NCBI RefSeq assembly: GCF_963678635.1
Contig: NC_087063.1
Coordinates: 38,452,759 to 38,516,758 of the forward strand
DNA: 64,000 nt
Direction of reading: 5' to 3'
DNA from: Symsagittifera roscoffensis
Lineage: Eukaryota > Xenacoelomorpha > Acoela > Convolutidae
The notes below the pieces were generated by a model. That model made no database searches. It saw only the letters and a program-made list of their open reading frames with translations, and had not been told where the DNA came from. Below, piece after piece: positions 12,107 through 24,677 of this stretch. Within the stretch, counting starts at the first letter, position 1. The number at the start of each line of letters is the position of its first letter. A program made the position numbers and the translations under genes.

Positions 12107-12250
12107 CCGGAATAATTGTGCTCGGTGTGTTTTAGTTCTTCGGACAAGTTATGACCATTAAACTAAAAAGTTTTGAAATCAACTGAAAGCTAATGATGCC
12201 CTGGGGTCAAAGCTTGGCCTTATGCTTTTTTGTTTTTGATTTGATCTTTT
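12107..12250 (+). repeat. Partial left end of the ~540 bp repeat
   Basis: CGGAATAATTGTGCTCGGTG followed by a T-rich tract and CTTCGGACAAGTTATGACC corresponds to the early part of the ~540 bp repeat (GGAATATTTGTGCTCGGGGT, then CTTCAGACAAATTTCGAC). The similarity fades by about 12200. It lies directly beside the long hairpin. Confidence 0.5.
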
Positions 12251-12598
12251 TGCCAATTTTTTTGCCAGAGTTTACTTGATTAGCTAAAATTCATTCTTAT
12301 GAAACGTGACATTGGTCGGATATTAAATCTTTTGTGTCAAATTGTACGCTCTCTCGAAATTAGAATATATCGGCAATCATGAAAGTGGAAGGTATGATAA
12401 GAAATAGTAAACTACTGAATGCCTCTCGATGTTACTAAGCGTTTGAAAGATTCACTTGTTTATCGAGGAAAACAAACTGAAAAGTACGAACTCGTAGTCA
12501 ATATATGACGCCCAACATAAAATGGTAAATATCAAAGCAAAAAAATGGTAAATTTCATTCAGTTTGCTCTTTGATTTTTTGAAGAATTATATAAAGAT

Positions 12599-13073
12599 AC
12601 AAGATTGCTCGTATCAGGGTGAAAACTTGAATAAAAAGACTGCCTTTTAGGGTCTATGAAGCAGTGTATGCTTTTTAATCAGAATTGAAAAAAAAAAATT
12701 TTCAATATATTTAAAAATCATTTCCCCTCACGCCATTTTGAGTTCAAAATGGTAGATTCCAATCCTGGTAACATAACAGTTATGACAAATTGCCTGCTTC
12801 AACGAGTTTGGATATATTTCTAAGAGCGATGCAATCTCCGCTTACGCAGCGCGATTGGCCATATTGACAATCTCTAAACGCTCATAACTTAACGAAAAAA
12901 GATCATAGGTTAAATATCTTTGTAATTTTGAGCTTTTTGCAACAATACTTTTTGGCTGATACATAAAAAATTCTGTCAAAAAATTTCAGTTAAAAGTTCG
13001 AAATTTTTCCGGAGTATAAAAAACCAACCCGAGAGAAACTGTTCCTTCACTTTTTTCGAAAGTAGGAACAATA
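12599..13073 (-). repeat. ~540 bp repeat, diverged inverted copy
   Basis: The segment begins ACAAGATTGCTCGTATCAGG and ends with TTTCGAAAGTAGGAACA, the reverse complement of the two ends of copies 1-3. The internal order is also reversed (AATCTCCGCTTACGCAGC, then CATATTGACAATCTCTAAAC). It is clearly more diverged than the three copies in the intron and its terminal hairpins are damaged. Confidence 0.75.
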
Positions 13074-14635
13074 AACTTGACACCAACGCGAAACATGAAA
13101 TAGCAAACACAGAAAGATAGTATTTGTTAATCATAGCTTGATTCAATATACATCCACGACATACTCAGTAACAAGCTAGTGGGGGGCATCTAAATTCCGA
13201 TCGCCAGTTTGCTCAACTCTTGTCTACAGTTTTGTTGCACAAGCTTACGACATCCCTTTCTAGCTGACCAATGATACAATTTTTCTATAGTCGACTTTTG
13301 AGCAAATATATACTAACTTTGGAAAGAAACATGCTACAAAAACGCAGGCTTTTGGTAAAAAGATTCCAGAAAATCCCCAAAAAGGCATTCTATCAAAGTT
13401 ACAAGAATTTCAATAGATTTTTAAAGTGTTTTAAAAATGGTTCTCAAGTAAACTGGTTTCAAACCGGTTTTTTGGCAAAAGTGGGACAGTTTCTTTTTGG
13501 AATTTTCGAATTTCGACTGTGAGGACTTTAATAAGAAATATCACTCAGCTCTCTCCGATGATTTAATTGTGGTAGCTGAAATGGTGAGGAAGAAAATCAA
13601 AACACCCAAATATAAAGTTCCGACCCATTTGAATAAATGTAATTAAACTTTGGTTCATCGAAATTTCATAATCTCTAAACTTCAAAAACTGTCGAGTATT
13701 GTTTATTCATAGAAGTTTTACGCCTCGATTTAGCGCTTGTGATTTCGAAAGAATCTTTAGTTGCATCTGAGTAGCAAAACTCGGGTCAAGGTGATGGAAT
13801 ACGTTTCAACCGAGTTGATCCAACACTCGACAGTGTTCAATCAGAGTTGAAGTCAAAACCAGCCATTGAAACGAACACAAATTGCTCAAAACTTAAGGCG
13901 CCGACACAAGGTCACGACGAAATTGAACTATATCTAAGGAACTACGGGCTCAAAAACTAATTTTGTCCGAAAAATTAAAAAACAATAGGACAATTTCGAA
14001 ACAAAATGGAAATCACTGGGCTAAGTATGATCAATCGAATGTTGGATACAAATTCGATAAATTAGTGGAAACACAGTTGAACTCAAAAAAATGCTGCACA
14101 TGAGGTGGAACAGAACAATTCGCAAGCTTTGTCATGAGGAATAACTCTGCAAAAACACAACAAAACACGTGAACCCGCTTACAACAAAACACGTGAATCA
14201 ATTGATGTTGAGATATAAAAACTGATAGTTCTAATGGCTATTTAATTTTTTTCACAAACATTTTTTTTCTAAGGGCGATCATCGCAAAAACGAAATTTTA
14301 CGAAAAAATGATGCTAATATTGATAATAATTGAAGACCAAAAACAGTGAAGGAAGAAAAAGCACGAAATTTTGACAGAAGAATTGGAGAGAAGCATGACA
14401 TTGTGCCTTCACAATAGCTTCCGCAGAAAATGATTATCTACAGAGAACCCTGTGCCCTGTTGTAAACTCGCAAAGAGTTAGAGAACTGCTTCCAACAGCG
14501 TTTTAACTGACAAGACACAAGGCGCCAAAACCGAGAGCGCTGATTCGACGTCGCAGGTAGACGACATGGAGTATTAAAACAGCCGATTACGAAAAATTGA
14601 AAAAAGACAAGAAGAACTTGGAAGTGTCAGAATTT

Positions 14636-14776
14636 TTGAACGACAAAGAAAAAAATAAAGGAGCAAAACAATTGCAAAAAAAAGCTCAAAAAAGTGTTTT
14701 ATTCATGGCATACAACACAACTTTGAGTTTTTTTTGCAATGGTTTTGCTGCTTTAGTTTTTTCTTTTTCGTTCAAC
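14636..14776. repeat. Imperfect long hairpin inside array unit 1
   Basis: The left arm runs from TTGAACGACAAAGAAAAAAA through GGAGCAAAACAATTGCAAAA. The right arm is its imperfect reverse complement, ending TTTTTCGTTCAAC. Arms are roughly 60 bp and the spacer is about 15 bp. The same hairpin occurs in unit 2 but not in unit 3. Confidence 0.75.
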
Positions 14777-15741
14777 AAAAGCACTGAGAATTCCAAAATC
14801 TTCTTAACTTTTTCTACATCTTCGTCAATAGAGAAACTAGGCTGCTGACAAAGACAAACTAAACTTGAAGCAAAGCTTTAGATATTTATAGTTTGAGTTT
14901 ATAATGTGCAATGCGATTTTGTTTGTGTTTTTGGCTAAAATTACTACCTAATAAAAAAAGTTGAGTGGAAGAACTTATAAAAAATATTCCAGCCTGCTCG
15001 ATGATTTTTGATCGACAAAAAAAGTTCTCCGCTTTCTAGTTCTTGAAGAGACTTCATCAGTATCTCGAGAAGGATGACAAACTCATCTTTACTTCTAACT
15101 ACAGAGTTTGATAGTTTCAAAATTCAGAAGAAAAAAACACTAACAGTGCTCGGGAAAGCATAAAAGAAAATTTAATCTGATTAGTTGGCTGAATCGTCCT
15201 GCGTCCTAAATTTTTTTTTTAAAAGTAATTTCAAAATGTCGAACTGGCACCAGAAGTCACAAAAATTTTCTCATCTTAAGTCAAATCATCATGGTGCATT
15301 TAAGTAAAAATATTGAGAGACTATACTGATGGAAGATGATGCCGTGTATAGCACGTAAAAATTTGATTTGATTTCGATTTAGTTCCTTCAAAGTTTACAT
15401 TTTGTCAATTCTATTTATTTACACTGTACGGTTTGGATGATAGAGAAAATCAAGTAACACCCATCAATCAACAGCATAGCACTGGTTTAAACATTAATAA
15501 AAAGCAAGTTAGCCGCTTATTTTAAACTAGCACAAATGTTCTGACCATAGGCTTAAAAATTACACTACTAAAGTGTTTTTTTTTCCCTCAAAATATTACC
15601 GTTAGTTTTGGCGTGGGTTCACCACAAGAGCTGTAACAGAAAAATGGAGATTGCGCATAATCGGCAACCATAGCAAAATAAACAAAATGGAAATGAAATT
15701 TTTTTTCATCGAAAAATAACTTGAAAAACGAAAAAAAAAAA

Positions 15742-16560
15742 TCAAAAATCTTTACGTTTTTTCAACTGTTTTTTCAACTTTTGAAATGTTTGATTCCAAA
15801 AAAAAAGCTCAAGCGCTAAAAATCTCCGGAACTCGACTAAACCAGTTTCAAACCGGTTTTTCAAAACCGTTTGTCTCAAGACCTGGAAAACTTTTTGAAA
15901 TTCTGTAATGTTCGAATCTCGACTGTAAATGCTTTGATATAATATATCATTCAACTCTCTCCGATGATTCATTGAGGTAGGTCCTATGATGGGAAAAACT
16001 AAAAGAGCCGAATACAAAGTTCCTCTTCAAGAAAATAATAGTATGTAAACTATGATTCACTGAAACTTATAATCTTTAAACCTCAAAAACTGTCGAGTAT
16101 TGCTTTTTCATCAAAAGTTTACTTAGCGCTTGTGATGTCGAAAGAACGTTTAAATGCATGTTAGAAAAAAACTCGGGTCGAAGACCAGTAATAAGTTTTG
16201 ATTGACTTGATCAAAACCTCGACAGTGTTCAATCAAAGTTGAAGTCACAACCATCGATTGAAACGAGCACAAATCACTGGCCTGCGCCAACACCAGATCT
16301 CGACGAAATCGAAAGATAGCTAAAAAACTACGAAATTGAGCGCAAAACGTTTTTTTAACATTCACAAACTAAAAAAAAAATCTGGACAAATTCGAAACAA
16401 AGTGGAGCACAATAGGCGAAGTATGATTAATTGAAGATTGGAAACAATTTCGATAAATTAATGGAAGCATAGTTGAACTCAAAAAAAGAACTGCACATGA
16501 AATGGAACACAAAAATTTTCGAAAAAAATGAAAAGAAAAACAAAAAAGAAAAATCATTTT
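15742..16560 (+). repeat. Diverged half-unit (B module) in array unit 1
   Basis: The module contains CCAGTTTCAAACCGGTTTTT, CTGTCGAGTATTGC, TTAGCGCTTGTGATGTCG, CTCGACAGTGTTCAATC and TTGAACTCAAAAAAAGAACTGCA-type blocks. They parallel the first ~850 bp of the A part of each unit in the same order but with many substitutions. A closely related copy ends unit 2. Looser relatives of its upstream part occur at 52.3, 56.3 and 62.1 kb. Confidence 0.7.
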
Positions 16561-17594
16561 TTTCAGCTTAGAATTTCGTCTGCGAGGACTTTAATAAGAA
16601 ATATCACACATTTCTCTCTGATGATTTAATTGTGGTAGCTGAAATGGTGCGGAAGAAAATCAAAACATCCAAATATAAAGTTCCGACCCATTTGAATAAA
16701 TGTAATTGAACTTTGGTTCATCGAAATTTCATAATCTCTAAATTACAAAAACTGTCGAGTTTTGTTTATTCATAAAAGTTTCAATCAGACAGTGTTCAAT
16801 CAGAGTTGAAGTCAAAACCAGCCATTAAAACGAACACAAATTGCTCACAACTTAATGCGCCGACACAAGGTCACGACGAAATTGAACTATATCTAAGAAA
16901 CTACGGGCTCAAAAATTAATTTTGTCCGAAAAACTATAAACAGTAGGACAATTTCGAAAAAAATGGAAACCATTGGGCTAAGTATGATGAATCGAATGTT
17001 GGATACAAATTCGATAAATTAGTGGAAACACAATTGAACTCAAAAAAATGCTGCACATGAGGTGGAACAAAACAACTCGCAAGATTTGTCATGAGGAATA
17101 ACTCTGCAAAAACACAACAAAACACGTGAACCCGCTTACAACCAAACACGTGAATCAATTGATGTTGAGATATAAAAACTGATATTTCGAATGGCTATTT
17201 AATTTTTTTCACAAACATTATTTTTCTAAGGGCGATCATCGCAAAAACGAAATGTTACGAAAAAATGATGCTAAAATTGATAATAATTGAAGACCAAAGA
17301 CAGTGAAGGAAGAAGAAGCAAGAAATTTTGACAGAAGAATTGGAGAGAAGCATGACATTGTGCCTTCAAAATAGCTTCCGCAGAAAATGATTATCTACAG
17401 AGAACCCTGTGCCCTGTTGTAAACTGGCAAAGAGTTAGAGAACTGCTTCCAACAGCGTTTTAACTGACAAGACACAGGGCGCCAAAACCGAGAGCGCTGA
17501 TTCGATGTAGCAGGTAGACGAAATGGAGTATTACAACAGCCGATTACGATGATTTGAAAAAAAAACACAAGAAGAATTGGAACCGTCAGAAATT

Positions 17595-17736
17595 TTGAAC
17601 GACAAAGAAAAAACTAAAGGAGCAAAACAATTGCAAAAAAAACTCAAAAAAGTGTTTTATTCATGGCATACAACACAATTTTGAGTTTTTTTTTTGCAAT
17701 GGTTTTGCTGCTTTAGTTTTTTCTTTTTAGTTCAAC
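17595..17736. repeat. Imperfect long hairpin inside array unit 2
   Basis: This is the counterpart of the hairpin at 14636-14776, with the same arms and the same GGCATACAACACAA spacer region. Its presence in two units shows that the inverted structure predates duplication of the unit. Confidence 0.7.
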
Positions 17737-18755
17737 AAAAGCTCTGACAATTCCAAAATTTTTTAAACTTTTTCTACATCTTCGTCAATAGAGAAACTAG
17801 GCTGCTGACGAAGATAAACTAAACTTGAAGCAAAGCTTTAGATATTTGTAGTTTTGAGTTTACTATGTGCAATGCGATTTTATTTGTGTGTTTGGCTAAA
17901 ATTTTTACCTAATAAAAGAAGTTGAGTGGAAGAATTTGTAAAAACTATTCCAGCCTGCTTGATAATTTTTGATCGACCAAAAGAGTTTTCCGCTTTCTGG
18001 TTACTTGAAGAGACTTCATCAGTATCTCGAGAAGGATGACAACTCATTGTTACTTCTGACTACAAAGTTTGATAGTTTTAAAATTCAGAAGTAAAAACCA
18101 TTAACAGGGCTCGGGAAAGCAAAAAGAAAAGTTTTATCTGATTATGTGGCTCAATTGTCCGGCGTCATAACTTTTTTTTTCAAAGTTATGCTTTTTAATG
18201 TCGAACTGGCACTAGAAATCACAAAAGAGTTTCTAATCTTAAATCGAATCATCATGGTGCATATAAAAGAAAATGCTAGGAGACTATAGCGATGGAATAT
18301 GATGCCGTGTATAGCACGTAAAAAATTGATTTGATTCCGATTTAATTCCTTCAAGATTTACTTTTTGTCAATTCTATTTATTTACACTGTACGATTTTGA
18401 TGATATACTTCTTTAGGAGAAGGTCAAGAAAAACCCATCAATCAAAAGCACCACGTTTACACAACATTGATTTAAACATTAATAAAACAAATACAAGATA
18501 GCCCGCTTATTTTAAACTAGCACAGAATGTTCCGACCTTAGGCTTAAAATTTACACTACTAAAGAAAAGTAAATTTACACTACTAAAGTGTTTTTTTTCT
18601 CTTCAAATTATAACCGTTAGTTTTGGCGTGTGTTCAACTCAAGAGCTGTAACAGAAAAGTAGAGATTGTTCATATTCGACAATGAAAGCAAAACAAGCTA
18701 ATTGAAAATAAATATTTGTCGAAAAATAAGTTGAAAAATAAAAAAAACAAAGTCT

Positions 18756-19575
18756 CTAGGTTTTTTTTGCTGTTTTTTGAATTTTCGAAGTTTTTGATTC
18801 CAAAAAGGTGCTCAAGTACTGAAAATCCCCGGAACTCGAGTAAACCAGTTTCAAACCGGTTTTCAAAACCGTTTGTCTCAAGACCTGGAAAATTTTAAAT
18901 TTTTTGAAATTCTGTAATGTTCGAATCTCGACTGTAAATGCTTTGATATGATATATCACCCAACTCTCTCCGATGATTAATTGAGGTAGGTCCTATGATG
19001 GGAAAAACTAAAAGAGCCGAATACAAAGTTCCTCTTCAAGAAAATAATAGTTTGTAAACTATTATTCACTGAAACTTATAATCTTTAAACCTCAAAAACT
19101 GTCGAGTATTGCTTTTTCATCAAAAGTTTACTTAGCGCTTGTGATGTCGAAAGAACGTTTAAATGCATGTTAAAAAAAACTCGGGTCGAGGACTAGTAAT
19201 AAGTTTCGATTGAATTGATCAAAAACTCGACAGTGTTCAACCAAAGTTGAAGTCACAACCATCGATTAAAACGAGCACAAATTACTGGCCTGCGCCAACA
19301 CCAGATCTCGACGAAATCGACAGATAGCTAAAAAACTACGAAATCGAGCGCAAAACTTTTTTGATAACATCCACAAACTAAAAAAAACTGGACAAATTCG
19401 AAACAAAGTGGAGCACAATAGGCGAAGTATAATTATTTGAAGATTGGAAACAATTTCGATAAATTAATGGAAGCATAGTTGAACTCAAAAAAAGAACTGC
19501 ACATGAAATGGAACAAAAAAAATTTTTCGAAAAAAATGACAAGAAAAACAAAATAGAAAACTCATTTTTTTTCAT
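18756..19575 (+). repeat. B module in array unit 2
   Basis: The module is nearly identical in order and sequence to 15742-16560 (CCAGTTTCAAACCGG, GACCTGGAAAA, GGTAGGTCCTATGATGGG, CTGGCCTGCGCCAACACCAG). It immediately precedes the start of unit 3, just as the first B module precedes unit 2. Confidence 0.75.
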
Positions 19576-19584
19576 CTTTGAATT

Positions 19585-21559
19585 TCGACTGTGAGGACTT
19601 TAATAAAAATTATCACTCAGCTTTCACCGATGATTTGTTTGTGGTAGCTGAAATGGTGAGGAAGAAAATCAAAACACCCAAATATAAAGTTCTGACCCAT
19701 TTGAATAAATGTAATTAAACTTTGGTTCATCGAAACTTCATAATCTCTAAACTTCAAAAACTGTCGAGTATTGTTTATTCATAGAACTTTTACGCCTCGA
19801 TTTAGCGCTTGTGATGTCGAAAGAACGTTTAAATGCATGTTTAAAAAAACTCGGGTCGAAGGCTTGTAATAAGTTTCAATTGAATTGATCAAAAACTCGA
19901 CAGTGTTCAATCAAAGTTGAAGTCACAACCATCGATTAAAACGAGCACAAATCACTGGCCTGCGCCAACACCAGGTCCCGACGAAATCGAGTTATACCTA
20001 AAAAACTAAAAAATCGAGCACAAATTTTGTTTTTAATATCCACAAAATAAACAAAAGTAGGGCAAATTCGATACAAAGTGGAACCCAATAGGCGAAGTAT
20101 GATTCATTGAAGGTTGGAAACAAATTCGATACATTAATGGAAGCATAAATGAACTCAAAAAAGGGCTGCACATGAACTGGAACAAAACAAGTCGCAATTT
20201 TATCATAACGATTAACTCTGCAAAAAAGTGTTAGCAAAACACGTGAATCAATTGATTTTGAGATATAAAAACTGATAGTTCTAATGGCTATTTAATTCTT
20301 TTCAGAATTTTTTTTTGTTCTAAGGGCGATCATCGCAAAAACGAAATGAACCGAAAAAAAATCAATCTGTTTTAGTTCTTTTGCGAAATGCAAATCAAAT
20401 ACGGAAGCCTTTCTTTGTCAAAGCATTCAGTTTAGAATCTCAAAGACTTCGAGTCGTACCCGGGTCGATGTGGTCATTTTCTATTTCGGCTTTCAGAGTC
20501 GAGTTTATGTTAGGTCTCTACCGAAAACTAATAGTCGACACAGGGCTTTGGGTCCAGCAAAAATCGAAACATACCTCAAGAACGGTCAAAACTTACCTCG
20601 AGCACGGTCGATCATGTCGAAATAGACCAATTTTCCCGTGGTTTTTTGGAGTCAAAGAGAAAAAACTCTTTCGAATGTCAACATACTAAAACATTAGTAT
20701 AAAAGATTGTGATACTGGAATGCATTGACGACCGCGGTGACATGAATTTTGAAAAGATTGAAAACAATGATTGAAAAGAGAAGCAAGAAATTTGAATGAA
20801 GAATTGGAGAGAAACGTCGCATTGTTTCTTCACAATAGCTTCAGCAGAAAATGATAACCTCCAGTGAATACTCTGACCTGTTGTTAGCGAAGCAAAAATT
20901 TAGAGAACTGTCTCCAATAGCGTGTGAGCTGACAAGACACAGGGCGCCAAAACCGAGAGCGCTGAACTTTTAAGCGTTAAGAAAAAACTAAAAGAGTATG
21001 TGTTGTCTGTCATAATTTCAATGAAGACATTAGGCTGAAAAAGATATACTAAAACTTCAAGCTAAATTTTGGATGTTTATAGTTTGAGTTCACCAATGTG
21101 CAATAATTTTGTTTGTGTTTTCAGCTAAAATTATTATTCAATTACAAAAAGTGAGTAGAGGAATTTTTATTTAAAAAATTTCTGCCTGCTCGATGATTTT
21201 CGATCGACTCAGAAAAATTTTTGCTTTCTGCTTGCCTGAAGAGATTCGATCAGTATCTCGAGAAGGGTGACAAACTCATAGTTACTTCTAACTACAGAGT
21301 TTGATATTTTAAAAATCAGAAGTAAGAACCACTAACAGGCCTCGGGAAAGCAAAAAGAATTAATTAGTTGACTAAATCGTCCTGCGTGCCAATTTTTTTT
21401 ATAGACAATTAATTTTAAAATGTCGAACCGGCACTAGAAGTCACAAAAATGTTTTTTTTTTTAAAGTTTAAGTTAAATCATCATGGTGCATTTTAGTGAA
21501 GTTTTTAGGAGACTATAGCGATAGAATATAATGCCGTTTATAGCACGTGAAGAATTTAT
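19585..21559 (+). repeat. Unit 3 of the array, running into the LINE
   Basis: The unit starts CGACTGTGAGGACTTTAATA. Its first part is a chimera: A-type sequence to about 19810, then B-type blocks (TCGAAAGAACGTTTAAATGC, CTGGCCTGCGCCAACACCAG). About 400 bp at 20350-20755 has no counterpart in units 1 and 2. The AGAATTGGAGAGAAACG, ATCAGTATCTCGAGAAGG and TATAGCACGTGAAGAATT landmarks then return and lead straight into the LINE open frame. This is the only unit still joined to coding sequence. Confidence 0.7.
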
Positions 21560-24500
21560 TTGATGATTACTTCCTTCATGATGTGCAATTTGTCAGTTCT
21601 GTCCAATGGCACTGTAGTTTTTGTTGATGTACTTCGTGGAGAGAAAGTCAAGGCTGCAAAGAGTAAGTTATCCGAGGATCATGTATCATTTGGCAAGAAT
21701 TGTTTTGATTTTATTTTAAAAATCAAACGTAAAAAAATGTCATATATTGATTGGTTTGTTATCAACGTTTATGCGAACCCAATTTCATTCCGAGCAACTT
21801 TGAATTCCCTGAAATTAAGCATCAGATTTTTACCTAACAAATCGAAAATTATCATGATGGGTGACTTTAATGCGCTGAGTTATGATAATATTAACAGTTC
21901 TTCAATACTTAAGTTAAATGATGCACGTATCAAACGATTTACCCAACTCAAAGAACAAATTCTTGACTGTTTTGGTTTTGTTGATTTTGCACTCAAGAAT
22001 GATTTTTGTGATTATACACATTATGACAAACAACATAAAACTTTTGCACGCATAGATTATGTCTTCTTAAAATTCGAAACAGAGTATGATTCTATGCAAA
22101 GCATTCAAATATCAATATCTGACCATTTACTCTTACACGTTTTTGTTAAGCCATCTAACTTGTATCAGCGCGGCCCTAGTTACTGGAAATTAAATGAAGA
22201 AATTTTAAACAACAACGCCAGCTTAATTCGTGAAGACCTAAAAAACTTTTACGAAAACGAATCACCAAGTAGTTACGAAAACTTTAAGCACAATTTTCGT
22301 GACCTTCTGAGGTTTATTCAAGAGAACAAAAAGCGTGTAGATCAGAAAGAACTTAATTTATTGAAGTATCACGAAAATGTTCTCAGAGATTGCATTCACA
22401 GCGGAAAAGGTCCCAACCCTAATTTGATTGAAAAATATCATTTGGTGCTGGAACATCTTCAAAAAGTTTCCAAGGAAAAAGATTTTTCAGATTATCGAAA
22501 AATTCAGAAAACTCTCAGCTATACATTCGAGGGTGTTCCCAAATTTTGTAGTCAATGGACATCAAAGAACACAATCAACTCAATCAAGAGAATTCAAGTG
22601 GATCAGAACATTTATCATACGGATGAAGATATTCTTAATCAATTTCGAAAGTATTTTTCAAATATTTTTTCAAATAGTTCTACAACAGACTCCGATCAAC
22701 TACTAAAGACATTTTTATCAAAAAATAAACTCAAAAAAAAATGAGAATGATGGCTATAATTACTTTACAGAAGATGAAATTCACTTGGCTATAAACAAAT
22801 TGAATTTGAAAAGCTCGCCTGGACCAGACGGCCTTACTTCTAAGCTATACAAGACTTTCACGGATGAGTTTTGTTCAATTTTAGCTAAAGTTTTTAATCA
22901 TTTTGTTCATGGTGGAAAACTTCCAAACAGTTTTTATTTAGCAATAATCAAACTGATCCCGAAATCTGAAAATGCCATAGCAGTACAAGATTTTCGCCCC
23001 ATCAGCCTTATGAATACTGAGGCGAAAATCTTTGCCCATGTAGTCTGTAATCGAATTAAAAATGACCTTTGCAAAGTTGTAAAAAACCATCAGCACGCGT
23101 ATTTGCCTGGAAGACAAATGCACACAGCAATACGAAAAATGAAAAAAGCGATTACTCCAGAACGATTGGCTACCCGAGGTTCATGTGCTGTAAAATTAGA
23201 CTTTTCTAAAGCATTTGACAGAGTTGACAGATCACTTCTCATCAAAATTTTGAAAAGGTTAAACCTTGATGAGCTTTCAGTTAGAGCTATTGAAACTTTG
23301 TATTTGGACTCAAAAGCAGTAATTGAGATAAATGGTTTTTTATCAGCCAGCTTCAAAATTCATCGCGGTGTGAGACAAGGTTGCCCTCTTTCCGCATTTT
23401 TATTCATATTTTTTATCGAACCCCTTCTTCAAGCAATTGAATCTACAGAAGCAATTGAAGGTTTCGGGATATTGTGCCCCAAACTAGTTTCATATGCAGA
23501 CGACATAACTTGCCTTATCAAAATCCGATGTATTGACAGGTTGTTTCGCTTAATCGATACATTTTGCAAACAAACTCAAATGATGATTAACATAAGTAAA
23601 AGCGAAGTGCTTTCCATACCTGATTTATCACCCTATAAAACAGTCAAGGAAACAAAAATACTTGGTGTCTTGTTTTACACTTCCAAAAAAATTGAAAATA
23701 TTGAATTATTGTTGAGTTCACAAATTCAAAAACATCGAGGGTTAATTTCACTAAGTAAATCTTTGAGGGCCAAATCATTAACACTGTCAGTTTATGTTCT
23801 CCCTAAGTTTTTTCATTTGGCTCGTCATACTACAGTTAACTTGGATACTGTTAGTAAATGCCAAGAATTATTAAATACAGAATTGAAAAAAACAAGCAGA
23901 CTCGACATAAGAAAAGAAGTTTTATATCACCCCATCTTAGATGGTGGGATAGGCTTACCATGCCTACAACTTAAACTTTTTAGTATGAAAATTATCGATT
24001 TCTTTGCTTCTGATATGTCAGATCAAAATAGTTTATTACCAACAGATTCAATTTTACCGAAAGAAATCAAAAATTTGTTGAGAAATACGAACATCTCTAT
24101 TGAAATAAGTTCAAGTGATTTTGCAATATTTTCAAACAGTACCAAAAGCCGTTTAATTATAACAATACAGACAAAATCGCGAGATGTTTATTATTTCTGC
24201 TTACAAAACTGTAGTTTTCATCGAGCTGTGATTTTCCGCTTGGGTTTTGCAGCAAACCGTTACCTCTGTTCAGAAGAAGAATTGATTAATTTTACAGGCA
24301 AAGTTTGGAAAAATTCAATGCTTGATGTATGGGAAAAAAACTTTCTTTATAAATTTGCATACGCTGTTTTTAAAGATCAAGAAAAGCGGTGATTTTTATT
24401 TCTCGAGAATGCCCCCGAATGTTTCTATTGTAATTTAGAATGCGAAACATTCGAACACCTAATTTTCAGTTGTCCCTCGCTACAACCTTCAAGAAACATA

Positions 24501-24677
24501 TTACAGATTAACAATTGGCGTGACGTTTTTGTATCAACCAACATTGCAAGACTTAAGTATGTTGTTTCGGTTATTCGTGGTGCATATTCAAAATTATCGA
24601 CGGCATGGAAAATCAACATGCAAACATTTGTGTCATGGGAAGTATGGAAGATGAGAAATACAAATTGCTCCTTCTGA
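21560..24677 (+). CDS. LINE ORF2: endonuclease plus reverse transcriptase, one frameshift and one stop
   Basis: The endonuclease motifs are IIMMGDFNAL, RIDYVFL and ISDHLLLHV. The reverse transcriptase motifs follow in order: SSPGPDGL, LIPKSENA with FRPISLMNTEAKI, KLDFSKAFDRVD (first catalytic Asp), RGVRQGCPLSAFLF and SYADDITCL (intact catalytic YADD). A CxxC-x8-H-x4-C knuckle (CFYCNLECETFEHLIFSC) lies near the end. The reading shifts once at an A9 run near 22734-22742 and meets one TGA at 24390, beyond which the same frame continues through the knuckle to 24677. The start is uncertain; the frame opens at TTG and the N-terminal part of the endonuclease is missing or decayed upstream. The protein would nick target DNA and copy the element RNA. 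Two single lesions suggest a young copy, or sequencing errors at a homopolymer. Confidence 0.85.

Larger units (their letters stand above)
13515..16576 (+). repeat. Unit 1 of a ~3 kb tandem array
   Basis: The unit starts at CGACTGTGAGGACTTTAATA. The same landmarks recur in unit 2 in order: CTGTCGAGTATTGTTTATTC, AACACGTGAATCAATTGATG, AAGGGCGATCATCGCAAAAA, CAGAAAATGATTATCTACAG, GACAAGACACAAGGCGCC and GCCGTGTATAGCACGT. The last block is homologous to the sequence just before and into the LINE coding region at 21530. The unit therefore looks like a decayed LINE 5' region rather than a gene. Open frames are short and broken. Its last ~820 bp (from 15742) is a diverged repeat of its own start. Confidence 0.8.
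16577..19584 (+). repeat. Unit 2 of the ~3 kb tandem array
   Basis: The unit starts at CGTCTGCGAGGACTTTAATA, about 3.06 kb after unit 1 starts, and is collinear with unit 1 to the GCCGTGTATAGCACGT landmark at about 18304. It then carries a B module at 18756-19575. Small deletions distinguish it from unit 1. For example, the stretch between the TTTATTCATAAAAGTTTCAA block and CAGTGTTCAATC is shortened near 16775-16800. Confidence 0.8.
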
